A DNA stretch of 19,973 nt from positions 1-19,973 of the forward strand of contig NZ_CAIP01000398.1 of the NCBI RefSeq assembly GCF_000297435.1. The letters run 5' to 3'. This document shows, one piece after another, positions 1-7,263 of this stretch; position 1 is the stretch's first letter; each line of letters opens with the position of its first letter. This DNA comes from Microcystis sp. T1-4 (GTDB lineage: Bacteria; Cyanobacteriota; Cyanobacteriia; Cyanobacteriales; Microcystaceae). The notes under the pieces are model-generated. The model ran no database searches, had not been told where the DNA came from, and saw only the letters and a program-made list of their open reading frames with translations. A program made the translations under genes and the position numbers.

Positions 1-12
1 AACTGAAACTGC

Positions 13-1542
13 TTAAACCCAAGAATGGAGAGCGCGTAATTGGGGGGTTTTTTTAGCTTGGTGGCTCTGCATTCTTTGTAAAACATCATCGAGAATTGTC
101 ACCGCTTCCCGGATATATTCCCCCTTATTCAGCATGACACATTCGGCCCTTTCGGCCATAGCGGCATCGGTAATCTCGGCCCGGGAGGGAATACTTTTCT
201 TGACCAGATTTTCTAGGACTTGGGTAGCCCAAATTACTGGAATATGGGCCGCTTCGCATAACCAGAGAATTTCCTCTTGAATTTCTGCTAATCTTTGATA
301 GCCAATTTCTACAGCCAAATCACCCCGGGCAATCATCACCCCAAAAGGTTGTTTACCGGCGGCATGGATGATTAATTCCGGTAGATTTTTCACGGCTAAA
401 GGTGTTTCTATTTTGGCGACAATTGCTTTTTGTCGCCAAGCATCCCCCAAACGACTTTGTAACTCTAGCTGTAGTGTCTCGATATCGCTGGCTTTTTGTA
501 CGAAAGAGTAACCGATAATATCGGCATTTTCGGCAATAAAATCTAAATCTTGCCGGTCTTTTGCGGTCAAAGGATCGATATTTAAGACCGTATCGGGGAA
601 ATTTAAGCCCTTATCTGCTTTGAGTTTTTCCCCTTTCTCCCTAGCGTGGGTAATTTTTAGCAAGAGACCTTCTGGCATTATGGCAATAACTTCAGCCCCG
701 ATATGACCATCATCAATCCAAACTTTCGCCCCGACGGGAATTTGGGGAATAATCTCCGGTTGGGAACAATTAGCCTGAAAATACTGAGGATGGGCAGTAT
801 GGGGCGGTTGGGTGGTTAAGAGGAGAAAATCCCCTTGATATAGTCTGGTTTGGGACTGGGGGGCTAAAATCTGTTCTAAACGGATTTTCGGGCCGGCTAA
901 GTCCATATAAACTTTACAGGTATGTCCATTGACTAAATTTTCGGGATTTTTGACCGCCTCGCGCAGATTTTCGATCATTCCCTGCCACTCTTTGGGTCCA
1001 TCATGGGCGCAATTAATGCGAATACAGTCCATCCCGCAACGCAGTAATTGAGCGATAAAATCGGGGTCGGTTGCCGCCTCCGTCGGCATTGTCACCATAA
1101 TTCGCACCCGACGCCGGGGGGAAGGCAGGCCGAAAACTTCGGCGCTATGGGAGGCTAAAAGTTGATCTCCTTGGAAAAATGCCTCTAAAGGGGGATGTTT
1201 TGGCAATAATGAGGCTTCTTGATGACAAACCGCCCCTAAAGTGGCAATTACGGCATCGAGGGTCGGTAAAACTTTCGATTCAATCCGGCCGAGGGAAGAT
1301 AATCCCCAGGGCATTAAAGCTAATTGTAAATCCCGGATATCTTCTTGTCTCAGGGCGAGATAATAGGCTAAATTACGGGTGCTAGGTTGAAAATTATCCT
1401 TTTCAATCAGGTTTTTCCACTGCTGCAATTTCTCCTCTCCTTCTACTGTCACAAAATGCCGTAACCTTTGCAAATGATGGAGGAGAGTTTGGGGATAGGA
1501 TAATTGTTCTCGTTTGAGTTGTTCTGAGAGAGTTAAAGACAT
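13..1542 (-). CDS. pyk: Pyruvate kinase family protein with N-terminal extension, no C-terminal domain
   Basis: This 509-residue protein is predicted to transfer phosphate from phosphoenolpyruvate to ADP in the cytoplasm, the last step of glycolysis. From about residue 145 it follows the pyruvate kinase barrel. R175 and N177 sit in a RINCAH version of the usual RLNFSH motif. DLAGPKIR is near K219, the catalytic lysine is K377 in AKIE, and MIARGDLAVE and IWATQVLE follow. In the family a Lys at the K219 position (rabbit E117) goes with potassium-independent enzymes. Differences from standard enzymes: about 140 extra N-terminal residues that I do not recognise; Ala179 in place of the Ser of RLNFSH; a rewritten segment after VMLNKGE; and no allosteric C-terminal domain, since the protein stops soon after the barrel. 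Cyanobacteria usually carry other standard pyruvate kinases, so this may be a specialised paralog. The family is secure; the physiological activity is not. The ATG start has no clear ribosome binding site. Confidence 0.8.
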   Translation of the reverse strand: MSLTLSEQLKREQLSYPQTLLHHLQRLRHFVTVEGEEKLQQWKNLIEKDNFQPSTRNLAYYLALRQEDIRDLQLALMPWGLSSLGRIESKVLPTLDAVIATLGAVCHQEASLLPKHPPLEAFFQGDQLLASHSAEVFGLPSPRRRVRIMVTMPTEAATDPDFIAQLLRCGMDCIRINCAHDGPKEWQGMIENLREAVKNPENLVNGHTCKVYMDLAGPKIRLEQILAPQSQTRLYQGDFLLLTTQPPHTAHPQYFQANCSQPEIIPQIPVGAKVWIDDGHIGAEVIAIMPEGLLLKITHAREKGEKLKADKGLNFPDTVLNIDPLTAKDRQDLDFIAENADIIGYSFVQKASDIETLQLELQSRLGDAWRQKAIVAKIETPLAVKNLPELIIHAAGKQPFGVMIARGDLAVEIGYQRLAEIQEEILWLCEAAHIPVIWATQVLENLVKKSIPSRAEITDAAMAERAECVMLNKGEYIREAVTILDDVLQRMQSHQAKKTPQLRALHSWV

Positions 1543-1653
1543 AAAATCAAGTAAAAATTAAAAATCGTCAATTACTAAGGCAATACTTGCCTAGAAAATG
1601 ATCACTTTCGCCGCTTATATTGCTTGTGGGCGGTTATGGGGTCAGTTCTCAGG

Positions 1654-1659
1654 TATAAT
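1654..1659 (+). promoter_or_regulatory. Possible -10 box (TATAAT), distal to gatB
   Basis: A perfect TATAAT stands 363 bp upstream of gatB, but no TTGACA-like -35 is visible at 16-18 bp. If used, it would give a long gatB leader or a separate small RNA. Weak evidence. Confidence 0.2.
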
Positions 1660-1974
1660 CTCTCTATTTCTATACTAAGCAAATATCCTGTCTCTAGAAG
1701 TTAATTTTTGCTGCGATTTATGGCGGTTATCTTCATGGTGAGGTGGGAAGTTTTGGTTTTCGGGGTTCGCTGGTCGGTGGTCGCTACTAGAAAAGCTAGG
1801 TTTATCGGTGAAAAACTATCGATAAGCTTCCCTGTTTTATTCCATAAAATTAAAAATAATGGCGGACATTGGTTGAATCAATTATCTTTTTTGAGCTATA
1901 TTCAGGCTGTATAAAGTGATTAGTAACTACAGTATTAAGTTTTATGAAGGGAGGGAATGCTCCAGAATCGCGAC

Positions 1975-1980
1975 TATAAT
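1975..1980 (+). promoter_or_regulatory. Candidate -10 box for gatB
   Basis: A perfect TATAAT begins 47 bp upstream of the gatB start codon, at a natural distance for a short leader. No convincing -35 hexamer is seen, as is common for cyanobacterial promoters. Confidence 0.35.
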
Positions 1981-2021
1981 GAGTAAACAGATCATTCCTG
2001 TGTCGGCGAGAGCGAGAAAAT

Positions 2022-3494
2022 ATGTCTGCCACTGAATACGAAGCAATTATCGGTTTAGAAACCCACTGTCAACTCAACACCAAAAGCAAGATATTTTGTT
2101 CCTGTCCCACCAACTTCGATAGTCCCCCCAATACTAACGTCTGTCCCGTCTGTTTGGGTTATCCTGGGGTATTACCCGTCCTTAACCAAGAGGTCCTAGC
2201 CAGTGCCGTTAAACTGGGATTAGCTATCGATGGTAAAATTACACCTCATAGCAAATTCGATCGCAAACAGTATTTTTATCCCGACCTGCCGAAAAATTAT
2301 CAAATTTCCCAGTATGATCTCCCTATTGTCGAACAGGGTCAACTAGAAATCGAGATCGTCGATAAAAAAACTAAGGAAGTTAGCCGCAAAATTATCGGCA
2401 TTACCCGTCTGCACATGGAAGAAGACGCGGGAAAACTGGTTCATGCCGGCAGCGAACGTCTCTCCGGTTCCACCCATTCCCTCGTGGATTTTAATCGTAC
2501 AGGTGTACCATTATTGGAAATTGTCTCGGAACCGGATTTACGCACTGGGGCCGAAGCGGCGGAATATGCCCAAGAATTAAGGCGTTTAGTGCGTTATCTC
2601 GGCATCAGTGACGGTAATATGCAGGAAGGTTCCCTGCGCTGCGATGTCAATATTTCCGTTCGCAAAAAAGGCACTGAAAAGTTCGGGACTAAGGTAGAAA
2701 TTAAAAATATGAACTCCTTTAGTGCTATCCAAAAAGCCATAGAATACGAGATTGATCGACAAATTGAAGCGATCAAAAATGGGGAATTGATCGTACAGGA
2801 AACCCGTCTTTGGGAAGAAGCTACTCAACGGACGATTAGTATGCGGAAAAAAGAAGGTTCTAGCGATTATCGCTATTTTCCCGAACCGGATTTACCCCCC
2901 CTAGAAGTCTCCCCAGAACAGTTAAAAGCTTGGGCGGAAGAATTACCGGAATTACCCGCGCGTAAACGTCGTCGTTATGAAGAAGAATTTGGTCTTTCCG
3001 CCTACGATGCCAGGGTTTTAACCGATGATCGCACCGTGGCCGAATATTTTGAAACTGCTGTAATTGCGGGGGCAAATGCGAAATTAGTCGCTAACTGGAT
3101 CAGTCAAGATATCGCCGCTTATTTGAATAATAATAAGCTGACGATCACAGAAATCGCCCTGCAAGCGTCAGACCTAGCCGAATTAGTTAAACTGATTGAA
3201 ACCGGAACAATTAGTGGCAAAATTGCTAAGGAAATTTTACCCGAACTTCTCACCCAGGGCGGTTCACCCAAAGCGCTGGTGGAAAAGAAAGGATTAATAC
3301 AAATTTCTGACACTTCTGCCATCGAAAAACTGATCGAGGAAATTATCGCCGCCCATCCAAGTGAGTTAGAAAAATTCCGGGCTGGTAAAACCAATCTTAA
3401 GGGATTTTTTGTCGGTCAAGTCATGAAAAAAAGCGGCGGTAAAGCCGATCCTAAATTAACTAGCCAAATCTTAGATCAAAAACTTTCTGGTTAG
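2022..3494 (+). CDS. gatB: Aspartyl/glutamyl-tRNA(Asn/Gln) amidotransferase subunit B
   Basis: GatB is the kinase/tRNA-binding subunit of the cytoplasmic GatCAB complex. The complex converts Glu-tRNA(Gln) to Gln-tRNA(Gln), and Asp-tRNA(Asn) where that route is used, with ammonia delivered from GatA. The 490-residue length is typical of the family. It opens with YEAIIGLETHCQL, and the four cysteines of the zinc site are present (FCSCP near the N-terminus, then NVCPVCLGYPG). The HMEEDAGK and VDFNRTGVPLLEIVSEPD motifs follow. The C-terminal YqeY-like tail ends with the conserved FFVGQVMKKSGGKADPK signature. gatA and gatC are not in this window, as is usual for cyanobacteria where the subunits are scattered. 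Start ATG chosen because the family begins right at this motif; the ribosome binding site is weak (GAGCGAG). Confidence 0.98.
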   Translation: MSATEYEAIIGLETHCQLNTKSKIFCSCPTNFDSPPNTNVCPVCLGYPGVLPVLNQEVLASAVKLGLAIDGKITPHSKFDRKQYFYPDLPKNYQISQYDLPIVEQGQLEIEIVDKKTKEVSRKIIGITRLHMEEDAGKLVHAGSERLSGSTHSLVDFNRTGVPLLEIVSEPDLRTGAEAAEYAQELRRLVRYLGISDGNMQEGSLRCDVNISVRKKGTEKFGTKVEIKNMNSFSAIQKAIEYEIDRQIEAIKNGELIVQETRLWEEATQRTISMRKKEGSSDYRYFPEPDLPPLEVSPEQLKAWAEELPELPARKRRRYEEEFGLSAYDARVLTDDRTVAEYFETAVIAGANAKLVANWISQDIAAYLNNNKLTITEIALQASDLAELVKLIETGTISGKIAKEILPELLTQGGSPKALVEKKGLIQISDTSAIEKLIEEIIAAHPSELEKFRAGKTNLKGFFVGQVMKKSGGKADPKLTSQILDQKLSG

Positions 3495-3501
3495 TTATAT
3501 T

Positions 3502-3522
3502 CAGTGATCAGTAATCAGTAGA
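3502..3522. repeat. Short heptamer repeat CAGTRAT, about 3 units
   Basis: CAGTGAT, CAGTAAT and a degenerate CAGTAGA run head to tail. The same heptamer family appears upstream of miaA at 10443-10484, so it is a dispersed repeat and not a local accident. Confidence 0.6.
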
Positions 3523-3526
3523 AATT

Positions 3527-3596
3527 ATGAATTATGAATTATGAATTATGAATTATGAATTATGAATTATGAATTATGAATTATGAATTATGAATT
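3527..3596. repeat. Perfect heptamer tandem array (ATGAATT)x10
   Basis: Ten exact copies of ATGAATT run without interruption for 70 bp, preceded by a half unit AAATT. It resembles the short tandemly repeated repetitive (STRR) heptamers known from cyanobacterial genomes. Each unit contains an ATG that would read MNYEL and then stop, so the array carries no long open frame. Perfect copies suggest recent expansion or ongoing homogenisation by slippage. Confidence 0.95.
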
Positions 3597-3615
3597 GGGG
3601 AGGGGGGAGAATAAA

Positions 3616-3720
3616 TAAGTACCTAAGCAAAATTAATTACACATATCTAACCACCTCTTGCCTCCTGCCTTTTGCCTCTTGCCTATCTTCACTAGGAAAT
3701 TAATTTTGCACGACTACTTA
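3616..3720. mobile_element. Small inverted-repeat (MITE-like) element
   Basis: Outer arms TAAGTA (3616-3621) and TACTTA (3715-3720), plus inner arms GCAAAATTAATT (3627-3638) and AATTAATTTTGC (3698-3709), are exact reverse complements. They are separated on each side by five unpaired bases, so 18 of 23 terminal positions match. The 59-bp middle holds pyrimidine-rich TTGCCTCCTGCC-like repeats and no open frame. It may be a non-autonomous element or a fixed hairpin. No target duplication was identified. Confidence 0.5.
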
Positions 3721-3795
3721 AAAACACTCTCCCGAATACTGTCTCCTCTCTCCTGTTTCCTGTCTCCTGAGAGCTAAAATAACCGATAACTGAAA

Positions 3796-4461
3796 ATGCC
3801 AAATTCCCCAACAAACTCGCAATTAAAGCCTAATAGCCCAAAAATTCTCGCTGTTGTCAACGGTAAAGGTGGTGTGGGTAAAACCACCACTGCGGTTAAT
3901 TTAGCGGCAATTTGGGGGCAGAATCAGCGTGTTTTGCTGGTGGATGCGGATCCGCAGGGTTCCTCCACTTGGTGGGTGGAAAGAAATCAAGCGGGTATGG
4001 TATTTGATTTAGCCAAGCAAATCAATACAGAGAAATTAGGAGAATTGCGTCAAATTATCGAGTACGATCTGATCGTGATTGACACACCACCAGCTTTGCG
4101 CTCCGAATTACTTACGGCAGTAATAGCAGAATCAGATTATTTAATTTTACCGACTCCTCCCGCACCGATGGATTTAATGGCTTTAATTGACACGGTACGC
4201 ACGGCAGTTAAACCCCTAGGAATTGCCTATCGGGTTTTATTAACAAAAGTGGATTCTCGTAGTCTTAAGGAAACTTTAGAAGCACAAAATACTTTATTAG
4301 AATTAGGTATTCCCGCCTGTCATGCTTTTGTCAGAAATTATAAGGCCCACGAAAAAGCCGTTTTAGACGGGGTTGCTATTACCAATTGGCGGGGTAAAAA
4401 CGCCCAAGAAGCCAGCGCCGATTATCGTCGTGTGGCCGAAGAATTAGAACGGGATTGGTAG
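3796..4461 (+). CDS. ParA/MinD-type ATPase, orphan
   Basis: This 221-residue protein belongs to the ParA/MinD/Mrp class of deviant Walker P-loop ATPases, which dimerise on ATP and position DNA, protein complexes or organelles in the cell. GKGGVGKTT at residues 23-31 supplies both the signature Lys24 and the Walker A Lys29. DADPQG is at 50-55, Walker B ends in DTPP at 96-99, and a late VRNYKAHEKAVLDG segment resembles other small ParA proteins. There is no parB, no centromere-like iterons and no N-terminal DNA-binding domain, so it is not a complete partition cassette. Orphan ParAs of this size position cargo such as carboxysomes (McdA) or chemotaxis clusters, but I see no partner gene here to assign a cargo. 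It converges on the HExxH gene with a gap of only 17 bp. Confidence 0.9.
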   Translation: MPNSPTNSQLKPNSPKILAVVNGKGGVGKTTTAVNLAAIWGQNQRVLLVDADPQGSSTWWVERNQAGMVFDLAKQINTEKLGELRQIIEYDLIVIDTPPALRSELLTAVIAESDYLILPTPPAPMDLMALIDTVRTAVKPLGIAYRVLLTKVDSRSLKETLEAQNTLLELGIPACHAFVRNYKAHEKAVLDGVAITNWRGKNAQEASADYRRVAEELERDW

Positions 4462-4478
4462 ATTTAAGGACAGGTTTT

Positions 4479-4931
4479 CTAAGGACAATATTTTTGCAGT
4501 AAAGAAATGACTAAATTTAGACCATCGGGCTGAACTTGAACAGTATAGGCTTCCGCTTCAATTTGTCGGCTAAAACCCTCATAATTCATAAAAAATCTTC
4601 TGGTCATTGCCGGGGGTTCTATGCCTAAATTAAGAGCTTTAACTGTTTTGCCTCCATGACAAAGTTGAGCGGCATGGACAGCTTCATGAATTAATGTTGG
4701 TCGGGCAATACCTAAGTCAAAAACTAGGGGATGAATCCAAATAATTCTAGTTTTACTATCAAATAAACCATAGGCTTCTCGCACTGGTGGCGGGGCAATT
4801 TTGACGATAAAATTGTGTTTTTCTAGAGCTTTTTGCAGACGTAAAAAATCAGGATTCGCCGCTGATAAATTCTCTTCTGCAGCTAATTGCATTCCTAGAA
4901 AAACAGCAGCGATTGTGTAATAAATGCCCAT
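4479..4931 (-). CDS. Small HExxH (zincin-like) protein of unknown function
   Basis: This 150-residue protein has HEAVH at residues 82-86, the zinc-binding and catalytic signature of metallopeptidases, preceded by a hydrophobic strand (RIIWIHPLVF) and a helix. A downstream acidic helix, QIEAEAYTVQ, could supply a third zinc ligand, as in gluzincin-like folds. The first 18 residues are mildly hydrophobic and could be a weak signal or anchor, though no sharp cleavage site is visible. The protein is small for an active protease. I do not recognise a named family. It lies 48 bp downstream of the J-domain/pentapeptide gene on the same strand and may be co-transcribed with it. Proteolytic activity is an inference from the motif alone. 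Confidence 0.75.
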   Translation of the reverse strand: MGIYYTIAAVFLGMQLAAEENLSAANPDFLRLQKALEKHNFIVKIAPPPVREAYGLFDSKTRIIWIHPLVFDLGIARPTLIHEAVHAAQLCHGGKTVKALNLGIEPPAMTRRFFMNYEGFSRQIEAEAYTVQVQPDGLNLVISLLQKYCP

Positions 4932-4979
4932 CGGGTGATAGTTCCTATTAAAAAAATATCAAAATTAGCAGGAGGTTAT

Positions 4980-5747
4980 TCATTGATGAATCGAACCATC
5001 GGGGAGAATTGTTCCTGTTAAAATTGCTCCAGTTAATTTCACCATAATACGCTTACCAAAGCCAATTTTTGCCCCGCGTAAATCTGCCGCCGACAGATCC
5101 GCCCCGCTTAAATCCGCCCCGATGAGATTGGCTTCCTGTAAATTTGCGCCTTTAAGGTTAGCTTCGAGGAGATTGGCGCGAAAAAGATTAGCTTTATACA
5201 GATTAGCTTTTTCTAGGTTAATTTTGTGCAGGAAGCTATCGCTTAAGTCGGCATGGCTTAAATCTGCCCCGATGAGACTGCGACTAGAGAAATCTTTTTC
5301 CTTCAGGTTGGCTCCCTGTAAATCGGCTCCGTTTAAATCCCGATAGTGAGGGCGCCAGGCGGCATGATTGTGGACCTGATGGTTATTCTGGGAGTGGCTG
5401 TGTTGACTGTGGGTTTGTTGACTATGGGTTTGGGAATTTTGGCTGGGTTGGCTAGGGTGAGGCTGATAGGGGGAGGCAGTTTTATAGGCGTGGGCGGGCT
5501 GTTTTTCAGTTTTAGGGGGGGAATTGGAGCGTTTAGGAGAATTTTGATGAATTTGCCGCAATTGTTCCCTAGCGTGGTTAATTTCTTGCAGTTTAGCAGT
5601 GGCTTTTTCCAAAAGACGCTGATTATCTTTGGGAATGCGATCGGGATGCCAAATAAACACCAAATCTTTGTAGGCTTGATTGATCTCGTCGAGAGATGCC
5701 CCATGATCTAACCCTAAAACTTTATAGTATCGCTCCAATTCTTTCAT
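4980..5747 (-). CDS. J-domain protein fused to pentapeptide repeats
   Basis: This 255-residue protein joins an N-terminal J domain (about 1-67) to a pentapeptide-repeat domain. The HPD triad at residues 34-36, which stimulates Hsp70 (DnaK) ATPase, is intact. The linker (about 70-135) is rich in Ser, Gln, His and Pro with repeated HSQ/THSQ wording and is probably disordered. From about residue 138 to 240 the A(D/N)LXX pentad repeats build a right-handed quadrilateral beta-helix, ending in a short tail (GTILPDGSIHQ) common in cyanobacterial pentapeptide proteins. There is no Gly/Phe region or zinc finger, so it is a type III J protein. It probably recruits DnaK to a target bound by the pentapeptide surface; the target is unknown. 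Confidence 0.9.
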   Translation of the reverse strand: MKELERYYKVLGLDHGASLDEINQAYKDLVFIWHPDRIPKDNQRLLEKATAKLQEINHAREQLRQIHQNSPKRSNSPPKTEKQPAHAYKTASPYQPHPSQPSQNSQTHSQQTHSQHSHSQNNHQVHNHAAWRPHYRDLNGADLQGANLKEKDFSSRSLIGADLSHADLSDSFLHKINLEKANLYKANLFRANLLEANLKGANLQEANLIGADLSGADLSAADLRGAKIGFGKRIMVKLTGAILTGTILPDGSIHQ

Positions 5748-5984
5748 TATCGAAGTCCTAATACAAGGATAAAAGCATTAATGGCTACAATTTCTCTGAG
5801 TCTTGTCGGATTTTCTAGGAGAGGATTTCTTTCAGCATAATTTGACTCTCGGAGAGTTGCCATAAAATTTTAGAAAATGTCTGGTAATTAAGAAAATCTC
5901 GTTTTTCTATCCTGTTTTGGATCGTAACTGTATAGCACATAACAGCAAAACTAGCAAGTTTTTGATACAAAACTTAATTTTTGC

Positions 5985-6088
5985 TGTGGGGAAGTGGGGA
6001 GGTGGGGTGTGGGGAAGTGGGGAGGTGGGGTGTGGGGAAGTGGGGAGGTGGGGAAGTGGGGAAGTGAGGAGGTGGGGAAGTGGGGAAA
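5985..6088 (+). repeat. G-rich minisatellite, 23-bp period, G-quadruplex potential
   Basis: Three units with a 23-bp period start at 5985, 6008 and 6031, each built from GTGGGG/AAGTGGGG/AGG sub-blocks. Degenerate 8-bp sub-units (AAGTGGGG) continue to 6088. More than a dozen GGGG runs with 2-4-base loops lie on the plus strand, which is also the coding strand of the next gene. Such a tract can in principle fold as G-quadruplex DNA or RNA. It ends about 120 bp upstream of the AI-2E-type start codon. Confidence 0.9.
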
Positions 6089-6099
6089 TTGAACTAAAA

Positions 6100-6131
6100 C
6101 CCCAAAACCCCAACACCCCAAAACCCCAACA
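6100..6131 (+). repeat. C-rich direct repeat, two 16-bp units
   Basis: CCCCAAAACCCCAACA occurs twice exactly, head to tail, just 11 bp after the G-rich array. The plus strand thus switches abruptly from G runs to C runs. The two tracts could pair with each other in a transcript. Confidence 0.85.
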
Positions 6132-6207
6132 CCTAAAACCTGCCGACCGCCGACCGCCTCCCGACTGCTGTATGATAAAACTTGTCCCGATAGGATAAAT
6201 CAAGGTT

Positions 6208-7245
6208 GTGAAATTTGGTCAGTGGTTGGGGTTTATCTGTTTAATAATGGCTCTGTATGTATTGTGGCAGATTCGACAGCTGTTATTATTGATTTTTATG
6301 GCGATCGTGTTTACCGTAGCCTTAAATAGATGTGTGAAAGGATTGCAGAGATTGGGGATTAAAAGGGGTTTGGCTATTTTAATCACCCTGCTGACGAGTC
6401 TAGCAATTGTGATTTTATTTTTTATAATTATCGTTCCCCCCTTTATCGAACAGTTTCAAAAATTAATTGAACTTTTACCGAAAGCTTGGGATTTAGTCCG
6501 TAATAACTCGATTCGATGGCGACAACAATTCCAATTTGATTGGTTGCCATCGCTGCCTAATTTAAGTGATTTAGTCCAGCAGTTACAACCTTTAGGAACC
6601 TTTGTTTTTAGTAACTTTTTTACTTTCTTTTCTAACTCAGTAGCGGCCATTTTGCAATTATTATTCGTGCTGGTGTTAGCAATGATGATGTTAGTCAACC
6701 CCCAACCCTATCGACAAGCTTTTTTAAAATTATTTCCTAACTTCTATCGTCGTCGTGCCGAGGAAATTCTTACCCTATCGGAAGCGGGTTTAGGTAATTG
6801 GTTGTTGGGAATTGCCATTAGTTCAACTATGGTAGGATTATGCAGTGGTTTCGGTCTTTTGCTTCTACAAATTAATCTAGTTCTCGTTCATGCTATCCTA
6901 GCAGGATTGCTCAATTTTATCCCTAATATCGGACCGACTGCTAGTGTGATTTTTCCCATTCTAATTGCTGTTATCGATGCACCTTGGAAAATTGTCGCTA
7001 TTCTGATTCTCTATTTTATTATCCAAAATGTCGAAAGTTATTTGCTGACACCCACTGTCATGGCTAAACAGGTATCTTTACTACCAGCAATTACCCTAAT
7101 CGCTCAAATTTTCTTCGCTCAAATATTTGGCATCTTAGGTTTATTATTGGCTTTACCTTTGACAGTGGTAGTAAAAACATGGTTAGATGAATTATTATTC
7201 AAAGACATTTTAGATCAATGGGATCACGGCCATAACAAATCTTAA
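6208..7245 (+). CDS. AI-2E family transporter-like membrane protein
   Basis: This 345-residue integral membrane protein is of the AI-2E (PerM/TqsA-like) family, whose members act as exporters of signalling molecules or as ion antiporters. Visible layout: two tight hydrophobic segments at the N-terminus, a third near residues 55-80, a soluble middle segment (QFQKLIELLPKAWDLV), then a cluster of membrane spans from about 135. These include the conserved LLNFIPNIGPTASVIFPILIA loop and the C-terminal ILGLLLALPLTVV motif. The start is GTG at 6208; the MKFGQWLGFICLIMALYVLWQIRQ opening looks like cyanobacterial family members, and AGG lies just upstream at an unusually short distance. It is probably first of a three-gene operon. 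The substrate cannot be told from sequence. Confidence 0.88.
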   Translation: MKFGQWLGFICLIMALYVLWQIRQLLLLIFMAIVFTVALNRCVKGLQRLGIKRGLAILITLLTSLAIVILFFIIIVPPFIEQFQKLIELLPKAWDLVRNNSIRWRQQFQFDWLPSLPNLSDLVQQLQPLGTFVFSNFFTFFSNSVAAILQLLFVLVLAMMMLVNPQPYRQAFLKLFPNFYRRRAEEILTLSEAGLGNWLLGIAISSTMVGLCSGFGLLLLQINLVLVHAILAGLLNFIPNIGPTASVIFPILIAVIDAPWKIVAILILYFIIQNVESYLLTPTVMAKQVSLLPAITLIAQIFFAQIFGILGLLLALPLTVVVKTWLDELLFKDILDQWDHGHNKS

Positions 7246-7263
7246 ATAATCTCGGCAAAAACC

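Larger units (their letters stand above)
1543..2021. other. Intergenic region between divergent pyk-like gene and gatB
   Basis: This 479-bp gap lies between divergently transcribed genes and should hold both promoters. I see a short hairpin AGGCAA-TAC-TTGCCT at 1578-1592 and TATAAT boxes on the plus strand at 1654 and 1975. A 68-codon open frame (1708-1914) has no recognisable features and is probably chance. Nothing else stands out. Confidence 0.5.
3495..3795. other. Repeat-filled intergenic region gatB-parA
   Basis: This 301-bp gap contains three short CAGTRAT-type heptamers (3502-3522), a ten-unit heptamer array (3527-3596), a 105-bp inverted-repeat element (3616-3720) and a pyrimidine-rich tail (about 3722-3775) with repeated CTCCTGTTTCCTGTCTCCTG wording. 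No gene is visible. I see no clear gatB terminator or parA promoter. Confidence 0.6.
5748..6207. other. Intergenic region with G-rich and C-rich minisatellites
   Basis: This 460-bp gap separates the divergent J-domain and AI-2E-type genes. The first 240 bp are AT-rich with no strong feature beyond a short ACTCT/AGAGT hairpin near 5846. The second half holds a G-rich minisatellite (5985-6088), a C-rich repeat (6100-6131) and a GCCGACC-type triplicate near 6141-6158. Open frames across the repeats on both strands (proline-rich or glycine-rich) are artefacts of the repeats. Confidence 0.6.

Noticed and set aside
1708..1914. 68-codon open frame between pyk-like gene and gatB
   Set aside because: No ribosome binding site, no recognisable domain, and composition like surrounding intergenic DNA.
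3527..3596. Possible CRISPR-like array
   Set aside because: The units are contiguous 7-mers without spacers, so it is a simple tandem repeat; no cas genes are present.
3796..4461. Plasmid partition locus
   Set aside because: There is no parB, no iterons and no replication gene nearby, and the neighbours are chromosomal housekeeping genes.
5346..5711. 121-codon open frame antisense to the J-domain gene
   Set aside because: The sense frame shows a J domain with HPD and a linker; the antisense frame has only Gly/Leu-rich sequence from reverse reading of the repeat linker.
6100..6131. C4A4 repeat resembling ciliate telomere sequence
   Set aside because: Only two 16-bp units, internal to a bacterial chromosome and next to another simple repeat; a coincidence of composition.
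5907..6203. Proline-rich (minus) and glycine-rich (plus) open frames across 5907-6203
   Set aside because: Both are translations of the G-rich and C-rich minisatellites and have no sequence outside the repeats that looks coding.
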